A stretch of DNA of 64,000 nucleotides, taken from the NCBI GenBank assembly GCA_910588045.1, contig CAJUPS010000009.1, positions 1 to 64,000 on the forward strand, given 5' to 3'. The stretch is from an uncultured Oscillospiraceae bacterium. Its GTDB lineage: Bacteria; Bacillota; Clostridia; Oscillospirales; Oscillospiraceae. The notes under the pieces were generated by a model. That model did no database searches. It worked only from the letters and a program-made list of their open reading frames with translations, and had not been told where the DNA came from. Within the stretch, counting starts at the first letter, position 1. Each line of letters begins with the position of its first letter. Below are positions 23,864-33,409 of the stretch, in pieces. The translations under genes and the position numbers were made by a program.

Positions 23864-24769
23864 TCCCTTGACGCCGCCGACCACCATGCCCTTGATGAGC
23901 TCCCCCTGAATGGCCGGGTAGACGCACAGGATGGGCAGCAGGGCGATGATGGCGATGGCCATACGGGCGGACTCCGTGGGCAGGGACTGGGCCGCCAGCA
24001 TAGCCGATTCGCTGGTCAGGTCGCTGGTCTTCAAAAACTGGATGGAGTCCATCAGCTTCTTCAAGTACACCTGGATGGTGAACAGCTTGGAGTCGGTGAT
24101 GTAGTACAGACCGTTGGTCCAGTTGTTCCAGTAGCCCAGAGCGGCAAACAGGCCGATGGTGGTCATGACCGGCTTGGACAGGGGCAGCATGATGCTGGTA
24201 TAGATCCGCACGTCGTTGGCCCCGTCGATCCGGGCGGCTTCGATGATGGCGTAGGGGATGTTCGCATTGTAGTAGTTGCGCACCATCAGCACGTTCATGG
24301 CCCCCATCAGCGCGCCGGGCAGCAGGTAGGCCCAGATGGTGTCCTTTACAAAGAACAGCCGGGTCCATACGATGTAGCTTGCGGTCATGCCGCCGTTGAA
24401 GAGGCAGGTGAAAAAGAGAATGAACGCAAACACGTTGCGGTACTTGAAGTCCTTGCGGCTGAGGGGGTAGGCAAACAGGGAGGTGATCAGCAGGTTCACG
24501 GCCGTGCCCACCACCGTCACCAGGATGGTCAGGCCGTAAGCCCGGAAGATGGTGGCGCGCTTGAGCCACAGGTAGCTGTAGGCGGCCAGGGAGAACTCCT
24601 CCGGGAAGAACTTGTAGCCGTGGGCCAGGGCGGTCTCGGAGGAGAAGGAGACCGAGACCATCAGGATAAAGGGCACTACGCAGAAAACCGCCAGGATTGC
24701 CATGAGCACCAGGGACAGCCGGTAAAATCCCTGCTCGTCTTTGATTTGCGTAACCTTTGTCTTTGCCAT
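23861..24769 (-). CDS. carbohydrate ABC transporter permease (LplC/YtcP type)
   Basis: This 302-residue inner-membrane permease has six helices and the EAA loop EAARIDGANDVRIYTSIMLPLSKP (about residues 200-223), which docks to the ATPase. The start YRLSLVLMAILAVFCVVPFILMVSVSFSSE is typical of the LplC/YtcP group of CUT1 importers. It forms a heterodimer with the preceding permease. GGAGG precedes the ATG; the gap to the upstream permease is 14 nt. Confidence 0.92.
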   Translation of the reverse strand: MAKTKVTQIKDEQGFYRLSLVLMAILAVFCVVPFILMVSVSFSSETALAHGYKFFPEEFSLAAYSYLWLKRATIFRAYGLTILVTVVGTAVNLLITSLFAYPLSRKDFKYRNVFAFILFFTCLFNGGMTASYIVWTRLFFVKDTIWAYLLPGALMGAMNVLMVRNYYNANIPYAIIEAARIDGANDVRIYTSIMLPLSKPVMTTIGLFAALGYWNNWTNGLYYITDSKLFTIQVYLKKLMDSIQFLKTSDLTSESAMLAAQSLPTESARMAIAIIALLPILCVYPAIQGELIKGMVVGGVKG

Positions 24770-24783
24770 TTCACAACCTCCTC

Positions 24784-25752
24784 TCAGAACAGCGCGTTAT
24801 CGGGCTCGATCACGCGCACCAGCATATTGGACGCCATGACCAGCACAAACCCGATCACGGCCTGGAATACGCTGGCGGCGGAGGACATGCTGACGTTGTT
24901 GAGCTGCAATAGCGCCCGGTAGACGTAGGTGTCGATGGTCTGGGTGGTGCTGGTCAGCAGGCCACTGTTCAGGGGGACCTGATAGAACAGGCCGAAGTCG
25001 GAGTTGAAGATCCGTCCGATGGACATCAGCAGCATGAGGATGATCATGGGCCGCAGCATGGGAAGGGTGATGTGAATGATCTGCTTCCACTTGCCGGCGC
25101 CGTCCAGGCGGGCGGACTCATAGAGGCTCTTGTCGATGCCGCCAATACTGGCCATATAGATGATGGAGCTCTGCCCTGCGTTCTGCCAGAAATGTACGAT
25201 GGTCAGGATAATGGGCCAGTATTGGGCGGTGGCGTACCAGTTGATGGGATTGTCCCGGAAGACGGTGGTGTTCAGGTAGCCATAGGAGGTACTGAGGAAG
25301 GCGTACACGATGAAGGACAGCAGCACCGCCGACACCATGGAGGGGAAGCAGATGATGGGCTGGATGACCTTGGCAGCCCTGCCGGAGGCAATCTCCGCCA
25401 TCAGCACGGCGATGGATACCGCGATGACCATATCCAGGATAATCCAGCAGACGTTGTAGGCCAGGGTGTTGCGGATCATGATCCAAGCATCCTTGGTAAC
25501 GAACAGATACTCGAAGTTTTCAAATCCGCACCATGGGCTCTGGAAGATGCCCGTGGCGAAATTGACCTTCTTGAAGGCGATCAGGATGCCGAACATGGGG
25601 ATGTAGTTGTTGGCGATCAGGTAAATGAGTCCGGGAAGCATGAAGAGATACAACGGCAGATTCCGCCTGCGCTCCTCCGCCTTTTTGGCTTTCTTCTGCC
25701 GCGCCAGCAGGTCATTATACTCTGATACAGCCGGGACCGGTTTTTGAGACAT
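24784..25752 (-). CDS. carbohydrate ABC transporter permease (LplB type)
   Basis: This 322-residue permease has an N-terminal charged segment, then LPLYLFMLPGLIYLIANNYIPMFGILIAFKK typical of LplB. The EAA loop is SLYESARLDGAGKWKQIIHITLPMLRP. It pairs with the LplC-type permease. The ATG at 25752 is preferred over an upstream one at 25815 since a GGGAG(TGGAG) stretch lies just before it and family members begin near this point. Substrates of this group include oligogalacturonides and complex oligosaccharides; none can be assigned here. Confidence 0.92.
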   Translation of the reverse strand: MSQKPVPAVSEYNDLLARQKKAKKAEERRRNLPLYLFMLPGLIYLIANNYIPMFGILIAFKKVNFATGIFQSPWCGFENFEYLFVTKDAWIMIRNTLAYNVCWIILDMVIAVSIAVLMAEIASGRAAKVIQPIICFPSMVSAVLLSFIVYAFLSTSYGYLNTTVFRDNPINWYATAQYWPIILTIVHFWQNAGQSSIIYMASIGGIDKSLYESARLDGAGKWKQIIHITLPMLRPMIILMLLMSIGRIFNSDFGLFYQVPLNSGLLTSTTQTIDTYVYRALLQLNNVSMSSAASVFQAVIGFVLVMASNMLVRVIEPDNALF

Positions 25753-25837
25753 ATGTGCTCCACTCCCTTTCACAGTAATAAGAATATGATACCCTATGGG
25801 CATGTTCACAGACAATTAAAAAAGTACAGGCGGATTT

Positions 25838-26509
25838 TCATTTTCTACCCTTTTCCAACAGCTGCCGGAGGAAGATCACCGCCTCCTCCATATTCTGGGC
25901 ATTGGCGGCCACCCCCGCTACCACGTCCTCCTCGTAGTATCCGGCCCGATGGAGCGGAGAACCGGCCCGGAGGATCACGCCGCCCAGGACGGTCTGTCCG
26001 TCCCCGCTCTGGTAGTAATACAGATCGTCCCCGTACCGCTCCAGCAGGGAGCGGTCCAGAAAGAGGGACAGGTCCAGAAAGGCGTCCTGGTCCGCATACC
26101 GCGCAAAGACCGGCTCATCGGCGGCGAAGAAGTCCAGACCGCTGATCCCGAACAGGGCGGCCAGCACCTGAACCGTCTGCATGTCGCCGCTTTCGTCAAA
26201 GGCCCACCCCAGGCGGAGGTCCGCCGTCACGTCCACCTGCCGGTCCGCCATGTCCACGCCGCCCTCTGCCAGCAGCGCGTCCAGCGCCTCCCGGTCCCCC
26301 TGGGCATCGGCGGCGTTCACCAGCACGGCGTACATGGCTGCGGGCCTCCTGGCCGACGAGGTGACCGCGGTGACCAGCACCAGGGCCACCACACAAGCCG
26401 CGGCCAGGATAGGGAGCTTATAGTAGTCCCACAGGAACAGCAGCTTTCCCTGCCGGTCGAGGCCCGCCATGGCCGCCCGGTCCTTCTCCAGGCGCTCCCT
26501 AAGCTTCAC
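25838..26509 (-). CDS. single-pass membrane protein of unknown function in sugar operon
   Basis: This 223-residue protein has a charged N-terminus (MKLRERLEKDRAAM), a single membrane helix around residues 33-50 (LPILAAACVVALVLVTAV) and an extracytoplasmic domain. That domain holds ADQDAFLDLSLFLDRSLLERYGDDLYYYQSGDG and a hydrophobic C-terminal helix. No known family was recognised. Its start overlaps the response regulator stop by 11 nt and the LplB-type permease follows, so it belongs to the operon. It could be an accessory sensing or assembly factor. Confidence 0.7.
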   Translation of the reverse strand: MKLRERLEKDRAAMAGLDRQGKLLFLWDYYKLPILAAACVVALVLVTAVTSSARRPAAMYAVLVNAADAQGDREALDALLAEGGVDMADRQVDVTADLRLGWAFDESGDMQTVQVLAALFGISGLDFFAADEPVFARYADQDAFLDLSLFLDRSLLERYGDDLYYYQSGDGQTVLGGVILRAGSPLHRAGYYEEDVVAGVAANAQNMEEAVIFLRQLLEKGRK

Positions 26510-28094
26510 GGTCCGCGCCCCCCTTCTCCAGACGCCAGTCCACCGGACTCATGCCCACGTGCTTGCGGAATACCGTGGAGAAATAGGAGATGTTGTCATA
26601 TCCTGTCATCCCGGCGATCTCGCTGACGGGCAGATTGGTGGACAGCAGCAGCCGCTTTGCCTCATCAATCCGGATCTTGTTGATGTACTCCCGCAGGTTC
26701 ATCCCCTTTTTGCTCCGGAACTGCTTGGAGAGATAGTTGGGCGTGATGCAGGCCACGGCGGCCACATCCTCCCGATTGATGTTCTCCCGGAAGTGTTCCC
26801 GGATATAGGCGTCCGCCTTGGCGATGATGTCATCCGCGTCCACCAGATCCCGCAGCGCCTCCTCCGTCAGAACAAACAGTCTCTCCGCCAGCCGGAGAAG
26901 GTTCGTCTGGGTTGGGATGGAGGCCGTGTTCAGTCCGGTCACTACGCCGTCCTCAAACAACACCCGGGAGGAGATGCCGTTGTCCCGCAGACAGGAGAGA
27001 AAAATGTTGACCAGCTCCCGGCGAAAATCGTCCAGCACCGCCCGGGTGTACTCCCCGGAGGTCCCGGCCTGGCGGACGGCAAAGCTTATGTACTCCATAC
27101 AGCCCTTGCGGTCGTGCCGTTTCAGGTACAGGAGGATCTGGTTTGTGTCCAGGAGGCGGACCGGATCTCCGGCGCTGCTGCCGATCTCCTCCATGGAAAA
27201 GATTTTTCCTGTATGTACCCGCAGGCGGGGAAGCTTTCCGGCCATTTCTTCCCGGATCCTGGCGGCCCGATGCAGCGGAAAAGCCCCGCTGACCAGAATG
27301 GATGGGCGGAGGGAGAAGTGCTCCGCGCACAATGCCAGCATGGTATGGCAGCGGTCCGTCAGCTCCGCCTCGCCGCAGTTCTCCGCCGGGACGAAGCCCG
27401 TGCAGCGCAGGAACCTCCCATCGTAATCCGTCATGGAATAGGCAGAGCCGATATAGCCGGCCAGAACCTCATCGTGGAGGCGGCCCACGGAGTACAGCAG
27501 CAGCTCCCGGTCCCATACGCTCTGTATGGCGTCCGTAAGGTCCGCACAGAGCATGACCATATACCACCGGCTCAGAGGGGAGAGGGAGAGGCCGTTCCGG
27601 CGCAGGACCGACTCCACGGAGTCCGGCGATGTCCCCGCCGTCCCGTAGCTGATCTGGCGGAGGACGTTATTCAGGACGGAATCCCGCTGGGGCTGCCCTG
27701 CGAGGCGCATGGCGTCCCGCTTCTTTCCCGCAGCGGAGGCCATACCCTGCACAGCCGTTTTCAGCTCCTCTACCGCGAAGGGCTTTGTGATGTAGTTGCG
27801 CGCGCCGTATTGGATGGCGGCTTTGGCATACGCGAAGTCCTCATGGCAGGTCAGGAAGCAAAACTCCGTTTCGTAGCCCTTCTCGTGTATGTACTTCAAA
27901 ACCTCGATCCCGCTGCGCCGGGGCATCCCGATGTCACAGAGGATGATCTCCGGCCTCTCCCGGTCGATCAGCCGGATGGCGGCGTCCCCGTTGTAGGCCC
28001 GGAGGATCCTGGTGATTCCCAGTTCGCCGCAATCCAACTGGCTCTGGATGACATCCACCGTGGAAATGTCGTCGTCGCAGATCAAAAGCTTCAT
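26499..28094 (-). CDS. YesN-type response regulator with AraC DNA-binding domain
   Basis: This 531-residue regulator has an N-terminal receiver domain with phospho-acceptor Asp54 in LCDIGMP, acidic pocket DDD at residues 7-9 and Lys in ITKPF. A long central helical region (about 140-420) precedes the AraC-type double helix-turn-helix (about 430-525, VACITPNYLSKQFRSKKG, GYDNISYFSTVFRKHVGMSP). The ATG at 28094 overlaps the kinase stop by 4 nt with GAGGAGGG upstream. With the kinase it most likely activates the importer and SBP genes. Confidence 0.92.
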   Translation of the reverse strand: MKLLICDDDISTVDVIQSQLDCGELGITRILRAYNGDAAIRLIDRERPEIILCDIGMPRRSGIEVLKYIHEKGYETEFCFLTCHEDFAYAKAAIQYGARNYITKPFAVEELKTAVQGMASAAGKKRDAMRLAGQPQRDSVLNNVLRQISYGTAGTSPDSVESVLRRNGLSLSPLSRWYMVMLCADLTDAIQSVWDRELLLYSVGRLHDEVLAGYIGSAYSMTDYDGRFLRCTGFVPAENCGEAELTDRCHTMLALCAEHFSLRPSILVSGAFPLHRAARIREEMAGKLPRLRVHTGKIFSMEEIGSSAGDPVRLLDTNQILLYLKRHDRKGCMEYISFAVRQAGTSGEYTRAVLDDFRRELVNIFLSCLRDNGISSRVLFEDGVVTGLNTASIPTQTNLLRLAERLFVLTEEALRDLVDADDIIAKADAYIREHFRENINREDVAAVACITPNYLSKQFRSKKGMNLREYINKIRIDEAKRLLLSTNLPVSEIAGMTGYDNISYFSTVFRKHVGMSPVDWRLEKGGADREA

Positions 28095-29773
28095 AGTCCC
28101 TCCTCTCCATCCGGGATCCGGATCTCCACCCGGGCTCCCCCTTCCTCCCGATTGGAAATGCGCAGCAGGTCGTTCCGGCGGTACGCCAGGTGCAGTGTAT
28201 ACCGGACGTTGGTCAGACCCAGGTGCTCTTTTGTAAAAACGGCGTCTCCGGCTAGGATCTGCCGGATGACATCCTCCCGAAAGCCCTCGCCGCTGTCCTC
28301 CTCTATCAGGCACAGCCCCTGGAAATCCTCCGTCTGCAAACGGAAGCACCGGACGCGAATCTCCAGCGCCTCATAGAGGGTCATGGCGTGCTTGATGGAA
28401 TTTTCCACCAGGGTGTAGAGGATCAGGAAGGGGATGCGGCAGGACGCCGCCTCCTCCTCGCACTCCGCCTCAAACCGGATGCTGCCCGGGAAGCGCACCT
28501 CCTGCATATCCAGATAATTGCGGATGTGGCTCAGCTCCTCGGAGAGAAGGACCCGGTCGGCGTTCACATTCAGCATATACCGGATGAACTTTGCGAAGGC
28601 GGCGATGTATGAGCGGACCTCCTCCGGTTCAGCGATATAGGTCATATTGCTGATGGTGGTGACGGCGTTGAGGAAGGAGTGGGGCCTGAGCTGGGCGCGA
28701 AGCATGGTCAGCCGGTTCTGATCCTCCTGAAGCCGCAGGTCGTAGGACTCAATGCGCAGCTTCGTGATTTGGGCCGCCATGGCGTTGAAGCTCTCATAGA
28801 GGGCCTCAAATTCATCGCTGCCCGCCTCCTGCACCTCCAGGCGGTACTCCATATTCCCCTGGGCCAGGGCCTGGTTGGCACGGATCAGCTCCGTGCTGGG
28901 CCGGGCCACCTTCCTGCGAAGGAGCATCAGCAGGACGAAAACGAGGACCACACAGACTGCACTGTCCAGAAACAGCAGCACGGGGAGCAGGATCTTGTCG
29001 TTTGTGGAGAGGAGCGGTCTGACCGACAGCGTCGCCAGGGCGTCCAGCGTGTCGATCTGCGCGGATACGGTGCTCCGGCCACTGCCCAATCCGTAGTCCT
29101 CCCTGTCCGGATCCAGGGGCAGTTCATCGCCGCCGCAGAAAAAGCAGCCGTCCTCCGTCTGGAGGAAGAAGCAGAGATCCTCCCCCAGAACGCTGAATTT
29201 GTGGTCAATATGGTAATAATCCAGGCTGGAAACGGCGCCCACCACGTATTTCCCCAGGCGGATACACTGGGAAAAGTACGCCGCGCCGCCCGATTCAATG
29301 ACGCTCCACTTCCTGTCCCGGAAGGGGGTCTCCCGGAGGGTGGCGTACTCCCGGAAGAAATCCTTCAGCGCGTGGGCGGCCCTGCTGTCCAGACTGGTTT
29401 TCGCGGAAAACAGGTAGTAGTCGTTCTCCGTGTCAAACACAAAAAACGCGTCGGCGTCCGTGCTGACGATCAGCTTCTCCTCCATCATTTCCACGATCTT
29501 ACTCTTGGTGCGGGCGTTCATCACCGGGGTGCCGGTGCGCAGCTCGTTGGAGTTGTGCAGCGTGACCAGCAGTTCGTGGATGTGCTCGTGGATCGCCCCT
29601 GTACGGGACTCCACGTCCCCGGCCCACAGCCTCACGGAGTTCATATTCTCCGCCTCCACCGTCCGGCGGATCTGCCCGGTGACATTGAAGCTGGTCCAGG
29701 CAAAAAACAGCGTCGCTGAAAGCAAAATGGCGCACAGCAGGGTCGTTGCCCGCTTCCACCAGGACCCCGTCAT
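28091..29773 (-). CDS. YesM-type sensor histidine kinase
   Basis: This 560-residue membrane kinase has a first helix at about 13-30, an extracellular sensor region (about 35-270), a second helix around 275-298, a HAMP-like segment, and a LytS/YesM-type His kinase domain. The phospho-acceptor region reads LRAQLRPHSFLNAVTTISN; the usual PHFLYN is changed to PHSFLN but keeps His. The ATPase part has LVENSIKHAM and DSGEGF. GGGAGGG precedes the ATG. It pairs with the downstream response regulator and likely senses extracellular carbohydrate or the SBP-ligand complex. Confidence 0.92.
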   Translation of the reverse strand: MTGSWWKRATTLLCAILLSATLFFAWTSFNVTGQIRRTVEAENMNSVRLWAGDVESRTGAIHEHIHELLVTLHNSNELRTGTPVMNARTKSKIVEMMEEKLIVSTDADAFFVFDTENDYYLFSAKTSLDSRAAHALKDFFREYATLRETPFRDRKWSVIESGGAAYFSQCIRLGKYVVGAVSSLDYYHIDHKFSVLGEDLCFFLQTEDGCFFCGGDELPLDPDREDYGLGSGRSTVSAQIDTLDALATLSVRPLLSTNDKILLPVLLFLDSAVCVVLVFVLLMLLRRKVARPSTELIRANQALAQGNMEYRLEVQEAGSDEFEALYESFNAMAAQITKLRIESYDLRLQEDQNRLTMLRAQLRPHSFLNAVTTISNMTYIAEPEEVRSYIAAFAKFIRYMLNVNADRVLLSEELSHIRNYLDMQEVRFPGSIRFEAECEEEAASCRIPFLILYTLVENSIKHAMTLYEALEIRVRCFRLQTEDFQGLCLIEEDSGEGFREDVIRQILAGDAVFTKEHLGLTNVRYTLHLAYRRNDLLRISNREEGGARVEIRIPDGEEGL

Positions 29774-29890
29774 CGTGCTCCCTCCCTACATTGCTGACAA
29801 TTTTCGGTTCGCTTCTCCCATTATATCGCGCCGCGCTCCAATTGTAATCCCCCATTTTCTGGAAAGCCCCGGGTGCGCGAAAACCCCAAA

Positions 29891-29916
29891 ATGCGGGAGG
29901 ATCGCTCCTCCCGCAT
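29891..29916 (-). terminator. terminator after the solute-binding protein gene
   Basis: ATGCGGGAGGA and TCCTCCCGCAT form an 11-bp stem with a 4-nt loop, followed on the minus strand by TTTTGGGGTTTTC. It lies between the SBP and kinase genes, so it can keep SBP mRNA in excess over the rest of the operon. Confidence 0.75.
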
Positions 29917-29936
29917 CGGAATGGCGCTATTTGCTT

Positions 29937-31481
29937 TTATTTATTTGCTGTCAGCCACGCGTCCGCCTGGGCCTGGTAGTCAGCGATAATGGTATTGATG
30001 CCCGCGGCCTCCAGGTCGTTCAGGAACTGCTGATAGGTGCCCGCGTCGGGGTCCACGTCGCCGAAGTTGAGCACGTCCTCGTACTGGCTGACGACGTTGG
30101 CCACGGCGGCGGACTCGTTGAGCACGTTGGCGTTGCTGGGAGTAAAGCCGTACAGTGGGGGCTCCCAGGCGTTCTTCATCAGCTCCATGCCGTACTCACT
30201 GTTGGAGCCCGTGTTGGAGTTCTCAAAGGGCAGGCCCTGGAAGCCGTTGCCGATGATGCCGCAGCTGTACATGCAGTTGTAGGGAATGGTGTTGGCGTCC
30301 ATGCCCTCGGGGTACTCGCAGACCGTGTGGTCCGCGTTCCACACGTAATCCTGCCCCTCGGCGCCATAGATCAGGGTGTCCCAGATGAACTCGTCGCAAT
30401 AGAGCAGGTTGATGAACCGGGCGGCGGCGCTGGGGTTCTTGCAGCTGTAGGAAATGCCGATGCCGCAGCCGTCGTTGGTCAGATCGCCGATGGCGATGGT
30501 CACGGCCTCAAAATCGGCGCCGTAGTAGTTCATCTTGTCAAACATATCACCGATGGCGTCCGCCTCCGCAGAGTGGCCCATAATGACGCCCTTGGAGGAC
30601 CCGGACATGACCGCCTCGTCGTGAGTCAGGGTGTTGGCGGAACCTTCGGGATCACAGTAGCCCTTCTGGCGGAAATCATACGCTTTCTGGCAGGCGGCGT
30701 GGTAGGCGTCGGTGGCGTAGAAGTTCACCAGGGTGGTGCTGTCGTTCTCGGTGGCGGCATAGGTGCCCACCTGGGCGGTGTGGGTCATGAACTTGTTGAT
30801 CTGGTAGAACTGATCCGTATAGACCAGGAAGTGCTCGTCGGGATACGCGGTCTTCAGAGCCGCCAGGCACTCCTCCAGGGAGTCCATGTCGTGGACCTTG
30901 GTCATGTCGTACACGTCCTTGACCAGGTCGTTGTTATAGATGAACTTCCAGTCCAGCACGGTGCCGAAATAGCGGGGGACCATGTACACGGAGCCGTTGA
31001 TCTTGCCGTTGTTCATGATGTTGCCGATCATGTCGGCGGTGGGCTTGAGCTCGTTGTCCATGTAGGGATCCAGGGGGATGAGGAAGCCCTGGTCCACGAA
31101 GGAGGGCATGTTGTCGAACAGCATGACCAGATCGGGGCCCGCGCCGCCGGCCAGCTCCATGGGGACGGTGGTAAACAGGTCGGCAATGGGGATGATGCTC
31201 AGATCCAGGACATACTCGGTTTCCCCAAGGGTGTTCTTCAGGTAGTCGTTGATGACGTTCTCCACCGTCTTGGTGGCCTCTGTGCTGGGAACGGTCATCA
31301 GGGTGGCCATCTCCAGCTTGATGTGGGTCACCTCGCCGCTGGGAGCGGGGGCGGCGGTGTCGTCGCTGACAGGAGCGCTGGCGGCATCCCCGCCGTTGGA
31401 ATCGGGGGCTTTGCTCCCGCCGCAGGCGGCCAGGGACAGCGTCATGATCAGCGCAAGGGCAAGGGCAAGAAATCTTTTCAT
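29937..31481 (-). CDS. extracellular solute-binding lipoprotein of carbohydrate importer
   Basis: This 514-residue lipoprotein has an N-terminal signal MKRFLALALALIMTLSLAAC with lipobox LAAC and a Gly/Ser/Asp linker. The body is a large cluster-D type solute-binding protein like LplA/YtcQ, with NDYLKNTLGETEYVLDLS, PLDPYMDNELKPTADMI and GYCDPEGSANTLTHDEAVMSG. It captures the substrate and delivers it to the two permeases. The ATG at 31481 follows GGAGG by 8 nt. A terminator follows the gene. Its promoter region faces that of the carboxylesterase at 31.7 kb. Confidence 0.92.
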   Translation of the reverse strand: MKRFLALALALIMTLSLAACGGSKAPDSNGGDAASAPVSDDTAAPAPSGEVTHIKLEMATLMTVPSTEATKTVENVINDYLKNTLGETEYVLDLSIIPIADLFTTVPMELAGGAGPDLVMLFDNMPSFVDQGFLIPLDPYMDNELKPTADMIGNIMNNGKINGSVYMVPRYFGTVLDWKFIYNNDLVKDVYDMTKVHDMDSLEECLAALKTAYPDEHFLVYTDQFYQINKFMTHTAQVGTYAATENDSTTLVNFYATDAYHAACQKAYDFRQKGYCDPEGSANTLTHDEAVMSGSSKGVIMGHSAEADAIGDMFDKMNYYGADFEAVTIAIGDLTNDGCGIGISYSCKNPSAAARFINLLYCDEFIWDTLIYGAEGQDYVWNADHTVCEYPEGMDANTIPYNCMYSCGIIGNGFQGLPFENSNTGSNSEYGMELMKNAWEPPLYGFTPSNANVLNESAAVANVVSQYEDVLNFGDVDPDAGTYQQFLNDLEAAGINTIIADYQAQADAWLTANK

Positions 31482-31554
31482 GGCTTTTTCCTCCATAACA
31501 GTAAAGTAAGGGTACTGCTGTCGCCTTTTCATTAAACCACACGCCGTTTCGCAA

Positions 31555-31576
31555 TGCTTTTGAAAAAATTGCTTTT
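31555..31576 (-). promoter_or_regulatory. paired AAAAGCA repeats upstream of SBP gene
   Basis: On the minus strand AAAAGCA occurs twice with 15-bp periodicity, about 75 nt upstream of the SBP start. Direct repeats of this kind are a typical form for AraC-type response-regulator sites. Function is inferred only from position. Confidence 0.35.
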
Positions 31577-31722
31577 CTTTTAGAAAATAAGCCCATTGCG
31601 AGTTTCCCGAAAAAAAACGATAAAAACAAAAGTAGTGTTCACATTTTTACTGTTCATCCGGCGTTGGAGAGGGTACTATGATAAACGGTATACATATTTT
31701 TTAAGTGCAGGAGGTCATAACG

Positions 31723-33306
31723 ATGGGTGATTTTGAAAAGGCAAAGGTCCGCGTGGCACAGGGGTGGCTCCAGGGCTACACGGAGGACCGGCTGAAAATC
31801 TTCAAGGGGATCCCCTACGCGGCGCCCCCCGTGGGCGCGCTGCGGTTCCGTCATCCCCAGGACCCGGGCCGCTGGCGGGGCGTACGCCGGGCTACCCAGT
31901 ATTCCGCAGCCTCCGTCCAGCAGGTCATGGAACTGCCGGAGACGCCCGCCAACGTCCACGGTGTGCCCCAGTTCCTGGCGCCCTCCCAGTACGAGGAGGA
32001 CTGTCTGTACCTGAACATCTGGACCCCGGCGGAGACGCCGGAGGACAAGCTGCCCGTGTTCCTCTGGATCCACGGCGGCGGCATGGTGGCGGGCAGCGGA
32101 TGCGAGGTGGTGTGCGACGGGACGGGCTTCGCCAAACGGAAGGATGTGGTGGTGGTCACCATCAATTACCGCTTGGGCTTCCTGGGGTTCTTCGCCCACC
32201 CGGATCTCACCGCCGAGGGCGGGGGAACCTCCGGCAACTATGCGCTCTATGACATGCGCAAGGCTTGCCAGTGGGTGAAGGAGAACATTGCCCGGTTCGG
32301 CGGAGACCCGGACCGGATCACCGTGGCGGGACAGTCCGGCGGCGCGGCGGGGACCGGCGCGCTCCACGCGTCCCCCCTGATGAAGGGCCTTATCCATCGG
32401 GTATCCATCGAGAGCGGCCCCATCTACTGGGGCTTCATGCAGCCCGTGGATCGCGCCGTGCTGGAGGCGCGGGGTGTGGAGTTCATGGAGCATATCGGGT
32501 GCAGGTCCATCCAGGAGCTGCGCAGCCGGGACGCCTGGGAGCTGTTTGATTCCTACAGCGAATTTGTGGGGGAGCGTGGGTTTGACGGTGGCTTCAGCTT
32601 CTGCGTGGACGGCGAGTTCCTGCCCAGGCGGTACTCCGACATCATGGACGCCGGGGACTTCAATGATTTCGACGTGATGATCGGCAGCTGCTCGCAGGAA
32701 TTTCCCTGCGTGGACCCGGAGAAGTTCACCGTGGAGGAGTATCTGGCCTATCTGGAGGAGGCCTTCCCGGACAACGCGGAGAACATGAAGCGGTGGTATC
32801 CCGCCGGGACCGGGGTTCAGGCGGCGAAGCAGGCCAGTACCATCGCCTCCGACATCATGCTCATGGGGTCGGTGAAGCTGGGAGAGCTGTGCGCCAGAAA
32901 CGGGCGGAATGCCTACGTGTGGCTGATGAGCAAGGAGAACGAGACGCAGCGGGGCCGGGACGCGGGAAGTCCTCACTGCGCCGAAATGCCCTACCTTTTC
33001 GGCCGGGTGGACACCGGGGAGCGCAACCCCTTTTTCCCCTACCACTGGGTGGGAGCGGACTACGACTTCATGGAGCTGATCCAGGGCTATTGGCATAGCT
33101 TCTGCGCCTGCGGCGACCCCAACGGCGGGGACCGGCCGCAGTGGAAAAAATACAGGGAGGACTTTGACATCTGTGAGCTGTGCAACCGTACCCACATGGT
33201 CCCCCGGGAACAGATGGACAAGTACCGCTACTTCTACAGCAAGCTGACCACCAGCGATTATAAGGTCTCCCTGTTCGGTCTGCCCAGATTCACACCCAGA
33301 GGATGA
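31723..33306 (+). CDS. type-B carboxylesterase
   Basis: This 527-residue alpha/beta hydrolase is a carboxylesterase (PF00135). It shows FKGIPYAAPPVGALRF, EDCLYLNIWTP, the oxyanion loop WIHGGGMVAGSG, VVTINYRLGFLGFF and the nucleophile elbow AGQSGGAAG (about residue 204), where GQSGG replaces the common GESAGG. Later the acidic residue and HCAEMPYLFG with catalytic His are present. No signal peptide. The ATG at 31723 has AGGAGG 8 nt upstream. It shares its upstream region with the divergent SBP gene. Confidence 0.9.
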   Translation: MGDFEKAKVRVAQGWLQGYTEDRLKIFKGIPYAAPPVGALRFRHPQDPGRWRGVRRATQYSAASVQQVMELPETPANVHGVPQFLAPSQYEEDCLYLNIWTPAETPEDKLPVFLWIHGGGMVAGSGCEVVCDGTGFAKRKDVVVVTINYRLGFLGFFAHPDLTAEGGGTSGNYALYDMRKACQWVKENIARFGGDPDRITVAGQSGGAAGTGALHASPLMKGLIHRVSIESGPIYWGFMQPVDRAVLEARGVEFMEHIGCRSIQELRSRDAWELFDSYSEFVGERGFDGGFSFCVDGEFLPRRYSDIMDAGDFNDFDVMIGSCSQEFPCVDPEKFTVEEYLAYLEEAFPDNAENMKRWYPAGTGVQAAKQASTIASDIMLMGSVKLGELCARNGRNAYVWLMSKENETQRGRDAGSPHCAEMPYLFGRVDTGERNPFFPYHWVGADYDFMELIQGYWHSFCACGDPNGGDRPQWKKYREDFDICELCNRTHMVPREQMDKYRYFYSKLTTSDYKVSLFGLPRFTPRG

Positions 33307-33353
33307 GAGCCGCTATGGAATAGAATCGACTATATCTTCCCGCAGGGATGACA

Positions 33354-33393
33354 GCAGGGCACCCGCCGCGCTTCTGCGGCGGATGCCCTCTGC
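33354..33393. terminator. bidirectional hairpin between convergent genes
   Basis: GCAGGGCA(C)CCGCCGC pairs with GCGGCGGATGCCCTCTGC. It lies between the carboxylesterase and Nif3-like stops. Confidence 0.6.
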
Positions 33394-33409
33394 TTATCTC
33401 AATGCGTCC

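Noticed and set aside
29430..31535. 701-codon plus-strand frame
   Set aside because: Antisense to the solute-binding lipoprotein; composition is Val/Gly/His-rich with no motif.
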